64,000 nucleotides of DNA, from assembly GCA_013398055.1 (NCBI GenBank), contig VZRS01011941.1, positions 1-64,000 of the forward strand. Direction: 5' to 3'. Shown here in pieces: positions 53,570-64,000 of this stretch (positions are counted from its first letter, which is position 1; each line of letters opens with the position of its first letter). The translations under genes and the position numbers were made by a program. The notes below the pieces were generated by a model. That model was given only the letters and a program-made list of their open reading frames with translations, searched no databases and was not told the DNA's origin. This DNA is from Ifrita kowaldi (taxonomy: Eukaryota; Chordata; Aves; Passeriformes; Cinclosomatidae).

Positions 53570-54090
53570 CAGAATCATGGAAACTTTTAGGTTGGAAAAG
53601 CTCTCTGAGACAGAGTCCAACAATTCCCAGCACTGCCAAGGCCACCACTGCCCCATGCCCCCAAGTGCCACATCCATTTGAAATCCCTCCAGGGATGGGG
53701 ACTCCATCCCTGCCCTGGGCAGCCCCTTCCAGTGGCTAAAAATCCTTTTGCTGGATAAATGTTCCCAGTATCCACCCTGAGCCTGCCCTGGCCCAGCCTG
53801 AGGCCGTTCCCTCTCCTCCTGTCCCTGTTCCCTGGGAGCAGAGGAGCTCTGTTCCCGGCTGCCCCCTCCTGTCAGGGAGTTGTGCAGAGCCACAAGGTCC
53901 CCCCTGAGCCTCCTTTGCTCCAGGCTGAGCCCCTTTCCCAGCTCCCTCAGGAATTCTCCAGCCCCTTCCCAGCTCTGATTCCTTCCCTGGACATGCTCCA
54001 GCCCCTCCAGGGCTCTCCAATTGGGAGGGGCCCCGAACTGCCCCCAGAACTCCAGTGTGGCCTCCCCGCTGTCCAGCACAGGGTGACCAC
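53570..54090 (-). mobile_element. CR1 LINE 3' region, second subfamily, about 520 bp
   Basis: CAGAATCATGGAAACTTTTA, CAAGTGCCACATCCATTTGA, then CTCCAGGCTGAGCCCCTTTC and CATGCTCCAGCCCCTCCAGG. A longer copy extending 5' of the usual truncation. Confidence 0.9.
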
Positions 54091-57000
54091 ATTAGGAAAA
54101 GAGCACACAAAAAATGGAAGGAACTACTTCAGAGAGAGAGAAATGAAAAAAACTTTCAATTCAAAGCTCTATTTTCACGCTGCAATAAAAGAGGTCAGGA
54201 TGACTAATGTGTCCTCTCACAGGTGCACATTCACCCTCAAACACTTTCTGAAGAACTCTTTAGCCATTTTTTGCACTTTCCTGACCAGCTTCTGCAGGAA
54301 ATATCCTGCAAAACTCAGCAGGTGTGTTTCTGAAGGGATCAGACAGTTCCAAAGTTAACAAAGTGAGGACACTATTTCACTATTTCTTACCTGATGTATA
54401 GAAAATTGTTTAAATATTCCCAAAAATCTTAACAAATTTCCTGTAGTTCCTTCTGTTATAAAAAACAACCCCAAACACAAATAAGTAGGTTAATTTAAAG
54501 TCTCCTCATCATATCTTTTTTAAAGATTCATTTGTGTTGTGTCATGAACTGAGGCTCTAATCATTAAGGAGGGGGATAAAATAACTCCTACCTAAAGCTA
54601 AGTGTAAAGTCCCATGATTTCAGTGTAATTAATTAAATGAGTCATGTTTTATTTAGGTGCTTACACGAGCACAAGAGGATTAATTCTAAATAAAACCAAC
54701 AGAGCTGTAAAATGCTCATTTGGAAAAAGGTCCTTGACAAGTCTCCAAGGCCAATCCCTCACTCCAGGCTGGGTCTATCCCGTTCCTGCCATGTTAGTCT
54801 GAACTGCTCATCCAAATCTCCAGTTCTTCAGCATTCCTGTCGGGGTTGGCCTCTGCCTCCTCACACAACACCTCCTGCCCCTCACAACCTCCCAAAGCCA
54901 GGGATGGCTCCAGCCTGTTCCCAGATTGGAATTTCACAGAGGCCACCCCAGTCTGCAAATTCCCAGTTTGTCCTTCCCCTGTCCCAGCCCGAGTCCCATC
55001 CCTGCACCCACATTTCCACGTGGCGCTGGCAGCTTTGGCTGCCCGTTCCCTGCTCATCCCAGGCAGGGCAGGAGCCTTCCCGTCACCCTTTGCTGATGAG
55101 GAGAGCGAATCCACCACTTTTCCATCTGTTCCTTCACCCACCTTCAGCGCTCACACCGGAGCCCCTGCAGGAACATTCCCCTCAGGGACTCAGAACCCAA
55201 CCAGGCTCAGCCATCTCGGGAAGGTGCAGCTGCAAAGGAGCACAACGACACCAACTCCACACAACCAGAAGTCTTTTGGGAAACCACAAAACTCACGAGA
55301 AGCCGATTCTTCTCTTTTCAGTCCCAGAGAGAACTTACTTCGTGTCTTTGCTGCAGTGCCCAGCTGTGCCTCAGCCAGCAAACTGCAGCTCTGAGGGGAC
55401 AGCTCCTCGCTGCAACGACAACCTTGCTCTGAAATGCCAGGTCTGAGCCCAAATCCCACTGCACGACAGCTTCAGCCAGAGCACAGCCACAAACCGGAAA
55501 GCAGGACAGCAAATCCTGGAGCTGGATGCCACCATCCATCCCTCCACCTGCTCCCGTTGCGGTGTCCCACCCCTCTAACCTCACCTTGCCCCGTCACACG
55601 CCAGCTGCCAGCAGGTGACTCCACACACAGGTGCCGTTCTCAGCCAGCTGCCTCCATGCAAAGCACAAAACCTGCTGCAAAAGTATTCCTGGAGCTGAAA
55701 GATGTTTCTTGAGCTCCAGGAAGAGCTGAATTAGCTGCCTGCAGTATTTAAATGCCCATATTTCCGCAGGTTCGTGTAATCAATCCCCTGGGGTGAATCT
55801 CTGTTGTGTGACATTTTTGCAGAAAGAACTGACTCTTTTCAGTTCGTAGGGTGTTTTTACTTCTCCCCTGCAGTTGGGCTTGGACTTATTCCCTTTTTTT
55901 CAGGCCTCTTTCACCATTTCCTCAGCGCTGACACTCGGGGTTGCGGCAGCAGCGGTTCTGCAATGCAGGGCTGAGTGCATGCAATTAACAACTTGCTCTC
56001 AATTAGCAAAATGACTTGGGGAGAGCCAGTGACACCTCCTGTACCTGCTGCTGATGTGTGAAGGAGTTAACAGAACCTTTCATTAGTGCTATCAGCAGCC
56101 AGCTACGCAGTTTTATATATAGAAAAGCTCATCATGAGTGAGGAGCCAGCCCGCCCTGGCCCCCCTTCCCCAGCAGCATTTGAGGAACGTCTGACTAAGC
56201 TCAGCTTTTGGAGCCCACAAAGAGGAGCCAATCTATTCAAAGAGAGTGTGGGAGAAAAGGCCTCGGCTGATTTTGGGCAGAGGAGGTTTATAAATTGCCT
56301 GGGCTCTCGCTGGTAACCCCGCCTTGCTCTGGCAATCCCTACCCCGGATCACTGGGAATTCTAGATCAGAGGCACAAGCCTAAAAGACACTTGAAAGTTT
56401 CGAGACAGAGGCTCAGCACAGACGAAATCACATCCAGAGAATGAGTTCCAGCTTGAAAGGGGGTGAACGTGGGGAGCTGCTCCCCGCAGTCGGTGACAGG
56501 GACAGAGGTGGCACAGCAGGATGTCGGTGCTGAGTCAGCAGGAAGCCCCAGGCTCTGGCCACTGTCACTGTCCCCACAGGGAGAGGAAGTGGTTGTGACT
56601 CCGGGGCTGGCGGTGGCAGCTGTGACACCCAACCACGGCTGCCACCTCCTGTCACCATCCCATCACCGTCCCCAGGGCATGCCCAGCGCCCGAGGGGAGG
56701 ATCAAGCCATGAGAGACTGAGCTAAGACGAAGGCACTGAGGGTTTTTATGGGGAAAATAAAGGAAAAACCATTGGATTCTTTTCTAAGTGCTTGTTGTCT
56801 GCTATCAGGTCTATGCCACAGCCATTTCGCACTCCTGTGCCACACTCAAATGTGTCTCTTGCTGTATATTCTGTCCGTCCAGTTTGGTCTCATTTTAGTT
56901 AAGAAAGGTCTCTGCAGCAAGGCTCTATTTTGAATTATTTCCTATTTCATCTGCAAGCTCAGCAAAGGTCATTAACACAGAAACATGGAGAAGGAAAAGA

Positions 57001-57797
57001 GACTCATCAGACTAATGAGGGCACTAATCAAGTAATTCAACATTGGCCTGCAACAAAGCTCCAGGACTTCCTTAGGAAATCTTAGAGGAACACGCATTTC
57101 AGATAAACCCACTCTGACTGGTGTTAACATCTCATTGATATCTTTTATGATACTAAACAGCTACCCACACTCCCAATTAATGACATTTTACTGAACGGGG
57201 GACAGGCAACCTTTCAAGCCAAAGCAAAAACTTGCAGTTCCATCTTCCCAAGTTTCCAGCACCCCCCCATCCCAACAGGCCTGTGATTGAAGTCCCAAAT
57301 TAGGGTCACCTTTCCCCGTGCACTGTCAGCAAATCAATCTGGGCTGCTTTTCAAGCAGGGCTCACACATAAATCAGGCAGTCTGCCATTGATTCGCATGA
57401 GAAACCCCTGAGCAGTGGAGTGAAACACCAATAAAATCTTACAATTAACTTGAGAAGTTGCCTTTGATTCCGTCCCAGCAGCCCCTCTGCTCCTCAGCTG
57501 CAGAAAACGTGTCCTCACACAGATGCTGCCTTGTAATGGCTCTGGATGAGTGTTTAAAATTGCTTCTTGAACACAAAAACTAATCACAGCCAAGGGGAAA
57601 TACTCACAGAGGAGTTTTATGCTGCATCATGGCCAGATTGAACGCTTGTGTTTCAGCAGCAGTTTCACTTTGGAGAGAAGGGGAGGACGGGAAAAAGCAA
57701 AAGCAGAAGTGTGCCCTGTCTGACTCTCGAGAGTCACAAAAGGAGAACACACAACTGGACGTGGGAGAATTCACTCCAACACATCAAGAGGTGCAAG

Positions 57798-57819
57798 GAA
57801 GGAAGGAAGGAAGGAAGGC
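57798..57819. repeat. (GGAA)n microsatellite
   Basis: Five consecutive GGAA-type units in AAGGAAGGAAGGAAGGAAGG. Confidence 0.9.
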
Positions 57820-58661
57820 AGCAGGGCTGTGGCTTTAAGTTTTCAGCACAGCAGGTTGGAAACCTTACAGGTGTATCTAAAGTCTAGCAGAGCTTTGCAC
57901 CACAAAAAGCCAAATGCAAAGAATGAAAGGAAAGCCCAGGCTGAGTGATGGATTTAAGCGTGCATGGGGAGCTGTGACACTGCTTTTGGTGCCAGCACCA
58001 GTCACTAAACACGTGCAGAGGCACCAGCTCACTCCTGACCCTCCTGATTCTCCAACTCCACCATGACCTGAGCTCCTCCACACCAGGTCCTTGCAGACCC
58101 AGAACCCCACAGTTGCTCCAGGCAGGAGACAGCACCAGGGACACCCTTCAGGGTTGATACCGGGGAAGGACACTTAAGCAGCAGAGCCTTTGGCACATTT
58201 CTAAGGGTCAAATCCATTGTTTGGCCAAATTTAAAGACAGCAGGATCTTTTCAGAGATGAAGATGCAAATGGAGACTGACAATATGAAAGTTAACAGTAA
58301 AGGTTCTCCTTGGCTGGTCAGCTCGCTGATGGGATGGGTCAGGAATTCCAGCCCCACCACAGAGCTGCTCAGATCTGCAGCTTCAGAGAACCCAGCCATT
58401 CCCCTCTCCTCTTCCCTGCTTCGTGTCCTCCATGGAGTTAACGTGTCTGATGTCTACCTTTAGTAGAAAAAGTTCTTGCTTTTAAACCTTCAGCTGCTTT
58501 CCAAGATTTTTAGCAGTTCTGTAATCAGAGAAGCAGTGATGGCACCACTGTTCCAAGGTTTCTAATTCCTCTCCTCACCTCTGCAGTGGCTGAGGCTCTC
58601 CTGCAGCAGCTTCCATGGGCATGGAGCTGCCAAGACTGAGAGGAGAAATGTTTTTATGATG

Positions 58662-58803
58662 AGGTGGAGAGGCCCTGGCACAGGCTGCCCAGAGAAGCTG
58701 TGGCTGCCCCATCCCTGCAGTGTCCAAGGCCAGGCTGGACGGGACTGGAGCAGGTAACTTGATGATCACAAAGCTCTTCCCAATTTAAATGATTCTGTGA
58801 GTC
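58662..58803 (+). mobile_element. CR1 LINE 3' end
   Basis: AGGCCCTGGCACAGGCTGCC through AAATGATTCTGTGAG. Confidence 0.85.
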
Positions 58804-58805
58804 CA

Positions 58806-58882
58806 TGTCCCTGCTCACTGTGGGGGGCTGGATTAGGTGGCCTTTAAAGGTCCCTTCCAGCCCCAACTGTTCCATGCTTCTG
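58806..58882 (+). mobile_element. CR1 tail, second copy in tandem
   Basis: GGATTAGGTGGCCTTTAAAG then GTCCCTTCCAGCCCCAACTG; directly follows the previous CR1 in the same orientation. Confidence 0.7.
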
Positions 58883-59305
58883 TGGATCCTCCTGCTCCCA
58901 GCACACACAGCAGGACTGGATCAGCTGCTCTAGAGCACAAAGGGTTTGCCAGCACGAGGGTTTGCACATTCTCATTCCTTTTGTCTCCTACGCCCCGCTC
59001 GTTCCCACTACGCCAACACACCCGAGCATCACCCAGAGAACGAGGGGGAGGAGCAGGGACAACTCACTTCTTCCTGAAATCTGAACCAGGCACAGCCCGA
59101 CCGATGGCTGAGACAGCAAAACGGGGGTGCCGAAACAGAGATGGGCAAGGGATGCAGAGCAGCAGCAGTGACACCAGGGCAGGACCCTCCCCTGGGGTCT
59201 GCAGGCTGGGACAGCAGTGTCACGTCTCTGCTTCCAGGGACTGTGCTTTCACAGCCTCCTTGGCACAGTTGCTGCAGCTCTGTGTCAGATGACACCTTTT
59301 TGATG

Positions 59306-59329
59306 CCAGACAGACAGACAGACAGACAG
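59306..59329. repeat. (GACA)n microsatellite
   Basis: CAGACAGACAGACAGACAGA plus flanking unit; about six repeats. Confidence 0.95.
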
Positions 59330-62199
59330 GATCTGCTCTTCCAGCTGAAATAAAGTCTTACAAACCTTATTCCTTAAGGCCTCCACCCCAGGTTCTCCCC
59401 TTTTTTTTAGCTCAGAGTATTTTCCACAGCCAGGCTCAATCTTTTTCTCAGCCCCTGTTATGAGCTCCATCCATGACCTGGCCCACATGGACCCTCCTCC
59501 CGAGCTGCCAAGCACCCAGGAGTGACTGTCACCAAACATTCCCCGCAGCCAGGAACCCAAACCATCCCAGGAAAACCTCCCTCTCAGGAGGTGTTTGGAT
59601 ACAGCTCCCTCACGCTGAGCCAGCTGCATCCACACACTGACAAAAACATGAAGCAGAGTCTTTCCAAACACAATAAAAGTCACTTCAGGGATTATTTTTA
59701 AAGCCAAACCACCATGATTTCTTGATGTTCAGATTAAGCCACTGATCATGTGAGGTGAGCACAGGACCCAGCTCGCTCTGCACATCCCAGGGGCTCTCTG
59801 GAAGCATCAGCTTCAAACCAGCTCGTGCTGAAGTTTACAGCAGGAAAAAATCCACAGTCTTTGTAGCCTTTTCCCCCTGCAGCTTCCACTTAGGAAGTGT
59901 GTATTTATTTATGTGTATTTGCATATGTGTACAATTCTCTCTCCAGATTTTTACAAAGCAACATTAAAACTCCAACTAACAAAAGCTACTCCAGAACATT
60001 TATCCTCCACAAAGTCTCCTGAGAGCAGCAGCAGCCGCAGCAGAAAGGTGCCTGACACCGCAGCCACAGGCTCCTGGTGCAAACCTGGCTTTTCCAAGCC
60101 CTTCCCACTGACCAGCAGGGAAATTAAACGAGTACAAAACAATTACAAACCTAACAAAGCAAACGATGCCAGATGTTGAACTTAGGCCCCAGATAATTCC
60201 AGGGAACACCTGTTCCCTGCCTGGGGTTGTATCCCAACAGCAGCGTGTGGAAATGTGTGCAGAGATTCAAGGGAACATCTGTTTTTCCAGGAGCTGCTGG
60301 CTGAGTGTTCATCAAAAGGCTGATATTCCAATTATTTATTTGGAATGGCTGCTCTGGGCACAGACAGCAGCTCCCTGCTCCTGCAGCACCAGGAATTAAA
60401 GCAACAGCCTGGCCTGGTACAGATATAGCATCTGCCACCAGTGCTCGCTATTCCTCTTTTCCTCTGACATTCCCAAAGTTAGCAGATATATATTTACTTC
60501 CCAGAACAAAACTTATGCCACCAACAGCACCAGCTTTAATTCTAAATCTGGCTCTGGGACATGAAATGCATCTGATTTTCTCATCCATTATTAAGTCCCA
60601 GGCATGCTAATAAGGCATTTATCTCCAAAAAAGATCATTACCCATGCGGATTTCTAGGGATAGTCAAGTTCTTTACAGCCTGGAGTCTCAGGACATAAAT
60701 AGAAACTGCATTTACTATTAAAATTAAACCAGCAAGCCTGGGAGTTATTAGAAAAGTAAAACCCAAGCCTGCAGCATGGTTGTGCAGGCGGCTCTGGGAG
60801 CCTGCATCCAATCCCAGGGATGCAGGCACTGCACCCTGCCACAGAAACTGCAGGAATGCTGAATCCCTGGAATTCCCCCATGCCAGCTTCACTAACAGTG
60901 CTGGAAGCGTGAACACGAGCCCTTGGTCTGCAGAGAGAAAATCAAACCCCCCTGAATAAAGCATCTGCAGCGTTTCGTGCATAACGCAGGATTACAGCTT
61001 CCTGGCAGGGGGGAGATTTTCCTTTGCTCAAGTCTGGAAAAGAATTCGTATCATAAAAGAGGAACAACATCAACAACAAACTTAACCCCAAGAGGAAAAC
61101 GCTGACACAGGCTGGAGAAACCACTGGAGAGAAAAATGACTTTAGTAACAAGGTGTCTCTAGCAGTTGGGGGAGAATAAATGCAGCAAAAACTGCCACTC
61201 CCTCCTGTAATTCAGATTTTGAGGCCATTCACCACACCTCTGGAGGACTGCACTGAATTTTCCATCATTTCAGCTCAGATCAGTCTTGGACTGAGAAAAT
61301 TCAAGAAAACCCAAAAACCAGTGTCAGTCTGAGCTGAGTCTCTGGAGCATCTTTCAAAGTCTGACAACTTCTCAAACTTTAAGCTTGTCCTGAATTTGGA
61401 GAAATGGAAAGATATTGAAGGAGAAAACCAAATTACTGTCATCATTTTGGAGATGAATCCTACCTGAGACATGTGTGATGTTGGGAGACCAAGCAGCCAA
61501 AAATCAGCTGGAAAATGAAGGAGTGAGGGGCAGGGCAGGAAGGCATGACTTAAATGTTGGAATCTCCATTTAAAACCCCCGCATTCCATTCAAAATTAAT
61601 TATGGTGGCCACATACTCCAACTTAAATGTTGGAGAATTTAAAACACCTGCACTCCATTCACTCTTTAGCATAAGCTGCATGATACAGACAATAAGCTTT
61701 AAAAATAGTTTTCTATTCAGCTTAGAAAAAACAATAAAGCAGTTCTCAAGTTTTAGTTGGTGCCACTCCTGGCACAATTAAGCTAAAAATTGGAGCTGAA
61801 AATTTAAGAAGGATGCTCGGTATCACCTGGAAATCACACGACAGCTGAACACCGTTTCAGAGAAATGATTCTGACACCAAAGATAGAGCTGGGCTAAAAT
61901 CTACCAAAAAAGATAGATAACGATCCCTGATGGCTGCACTGCTAACAGACACTGAGCTGCACAAAGCACTGACAGCTACACCACCAGACATGTCCCTTCC
62001 CTGTGCCCACCTCACCTCCCATCCATCACCAACTCTTTTACAGCCCTACAAACGGATGGATTCATGTTCATTACCTGAAGCAATGACATTCATATTGCAA
62101 AGGCTCCTGATGAGCTCTGAAGAATGATCTGTCACCCCTTCAGATCCCAGCTGGCAGCATGGGCTCTTCCCACGGTTCCCACTGCAGCCAACTCAGGTT

Positions 62200-62477
62200 T
62201 CCACCTGGGGGAATGGCTTCCCAGTGCCAGAGGGCAGGGATAGATGGGGTACTGGGAAGGAATTGTTCCCTGGGAGGGTGGGCAGGCCCTGGCACAGGGT
62301 GCCCAGAGCAGCTGTGGCTGCCCCTGGATCCCTGGCAGTGTCCAAGGCCAGGCTGGACATTGGGGCTTGGAGCAGCCTGGGACAGTGGAAGGTGTCCCTG
62401 CCCACGGCAGGGGTGGCACTGGATGATTTTAAGGTCCCTTCCAACCCAAACCATCCTGGGATTTTATGATTCTCTGA
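62200..62477 (+). mobile_element. CR1 LINE 3' end (left copy of the duplicate)
   Basis: GGAATTGTTCCCTGGGAGGG through CCTTCCAACCCAAACCATCC and a TTTTATGATTCTCTG tail. Confidence 0.9.
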
Positions 62478-63572
62478 GGTGAAATCCATACTCTGTTCCC
62501 TGTCCCAGTTTGTGTGCACGGCCCATGAGAACCTGGATTAAGCCTCAGCCTGAAGATGCCCTGATGGAACAGGAAGAATTCACATGGGGGATAAAAAACC
62601 CCCCAACCAAATCGATCAAACTCCCCAATAAAAGAAAACACACAGACCCCCCAACAAGCCATTAACCACCTCCCTCCTTCTTTCTTTGGGACCACATAAC
62701 TAATCCAGACAGAAAGAAATTATAGTGGCAACAATGTCCAAAATACAGAGTGGAAGTCTGGGAAACATGGCAAAGACCATCAAAAGGAGATTTAAAAAAC
62801 CCCAAACAAACAAAACTGGAAGAAATTCCTCTCCAGTGATTCCTCTTGCCCCAGTGAGTTTCCTGGTGTTAATTCCCAACTCCCCTCCACTCCAAGTNGT
62901 GCCAGAGGGCAGGGATAGATGGGGTACTGGGAAGGAATTGTTCCCTGGGAGGGTGGGCAGGCCCTGGCACAGGGTGCCCAGAGCAGCTGTGGCTGCCCCT
63001 GGATCCCTGGCAGTGTCCAAGGCCAGGCTGGACATTGGGGCTTGGAGCAGCCTGGGACAGTGGAAGGTGTCCCTGCCCACGGCAGGGGTGGCACTGGATG
63101 ATTTTAAGGTCCCTTCCAACCCAAACCATCCTGGGATTTTATGATTCTCTGAGGTGAAATCCATACTCTGTTCCCTGTCCCAGTTTGTGTGCACGGCCCA
63201 TGAGAACCTGGATTAAGCCTCAGCCTGAAGATGCCCTGATGGAACAGGAAGAATTCACATGGGGGATAAAAAACCCCCCAACCAAATCGATCAAACTCCC
63301 CAATAAAAGAAAACACACAGACCCCCCAACAAGCCATTAACCACCTCCCTCCTTCTTTCTTTGGGACCACATAACTAATCCAGACAGAAAGAAATTATAG
63401 TGGCAACAATGTCCAAAATACAGAGTGGAAGTCTGGGAAACATGGCAAAGACCATCAAAAGGAGATTTAAAAAACCCCAAACAAACAAAACTGGAAGAAA
63501 TTCCTCTCCAGTGATTCCTCTTGCCCCAGTGAGTTTCCTGGTGTTAATTCCCAACTCCCCTCCACTCCAAGT
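62224..63572. other. Assembly join: 674-bp direct duplicate around a single N at 62898
   Basis: 62224-62897 and 62899-63572 appear identical, including a CR1 tail, a C-rich AAAACCCCCCAACC stretch and TCCACTCCAAGT at the end. One N separates them. The right copy continues into new sequence. This is a false duplication from overlapping contig ends. Confidence 0.9.
62899..63152 (+). mobile_element. CR1 LINE 3' end (right copy; assembly duplicate)
   Basis: Same element as at 62224-62477, repeated by the assembly join, so it should not be counted as a separate insertion. Confidence 0.9.
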
Positions 63573-64000
63573 CTGGCCCTTCCCCTCCCAGGCCCCCGGT
63601 GCAAACCTCGTCTCTGCTGATCCAGGGCCGTGCTCTCTAAGCCTCTGGCCTTGCAAGGCAGCAATTTTCTCACACATAATCCTTGCAATTTCATGTTTTT
63701 TCATTATTCTAGTACAGGAAATGGCTCAAAACAAAACTGAAGGCTTCCAGTTGTATTTTTTGTTTAGTTCACCACCAAGCACATCACTGCTCTGGCTGGG
63801 TAATAGAATTGTTGTAATATTGATCAGAAGCTTCTAAAACACTGCAGAATTGGGGTTTTTTTCCTATCAAAAGGGCTCTCTGGTTTTGTGATTATATTTG
63901 ACACAGAGATATGACAGTCATCCCATTATTTTTATGATTGCAAGACTTTCTGGAGCAACAGCTCATCAGGCTCTCCGACTACAGCGGCTGAAAAAATCCT

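Larger units (their letters stand above)
46662..64000 (-). other. Upstream region / 5' intron of PTPRE
   Basis: The acceptor at 46662-46663 shows that a non-coding PTPRE exon lies further upstream, in or beyond this 17 kb. No convincing exon or CpG-island promoter is seen; one weak candidate is 51176-51350. Contents are CR1 fragments, two microsatellites and the assembly duplication at 62.2-63.6 kb. Frames over 200 codons here (e.g. 54712-55446) are unsupported. Confidence 0.6.

Noticed and set aside
54712..55446. 244-codon plus-strand open frame
   Set aside because: No recognisable domain, Ser/Pro/His-rich composition typical of chance frames in GC-rich DNA, and no promoter or conserved start context.

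Overview
The window is vertebrate nuclear DNA, almost certainly from a bird and probably a songbird. It carries split genes with GT-AG introns, a CpG-island promoter, about 35 short 3'-end fragments of CR1 LINEs (the main avian retrotransposon) and one LTR-like insertion. There are no bacterial-type operons, tRNA or rRNA genes, CRISPR arrays or plasmid features. Most long open frames are shadows of CR1 copies or of a hexamer satellite.

Layout, all genes on the minus strand. (1) 1-8946: the first 12 coding exons of MKI67 (Ki-67). They encode the FHA domain, the PP1-docking RVSF region and the start of the concatenated-repeat exon, which runs off the left edge. Its promoter and CpG island lie at about 9.9-10.7 kb and carry two CCAAT boxes plus CDE/CHR- and MYB-like sites, the layout of a G2/M-expressed gene. 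(2) 10.69-11.53 kb: a VNTR built from CCTGAA/CCTGTA hexamers, followed by an assembly join (N at 11663) flanked by a 217-bp duplicate. (3) 11.9-16.15 kb: intergenic DNA. (4) 19546-46654: the complete coding sequence of PTPRE (receptor-type tyrosine phosphatase epsilon) in 19 exons, 696 residues, with two PTP domains. A probable 3' UTR extends to about 16.15 kb and contains a ~175-bp tandem array. An alternative first exon at 39169-39200 gives the cytosolic isoform (638 residues) and sits inside a 229-bp intron. (5) 46.66-64 kb: upstream DNA or 5' intron of PTPRE with many CR1 fragments, ending in a second assembly join (N at 62898) flanked by a 674-bp duplicate.

The two genes have unrelated jobs: Ki-67 coats mitotic chromosomes, and PTP-epsilon controls Src-family and receptor signalling. 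Their adjacency is a conserved vertebrate linkage, but here they lie head-to-tail, whereas in human they are convergent. I found no new enzymatic or defence system. The most notable items are the compact alternative-promoter arrangement in PTPRE, the MKI67 promoter grammar with its adjoining VNTR, the 60-nt repeat units in Ki-67, and two false duplications at the assembly joins.
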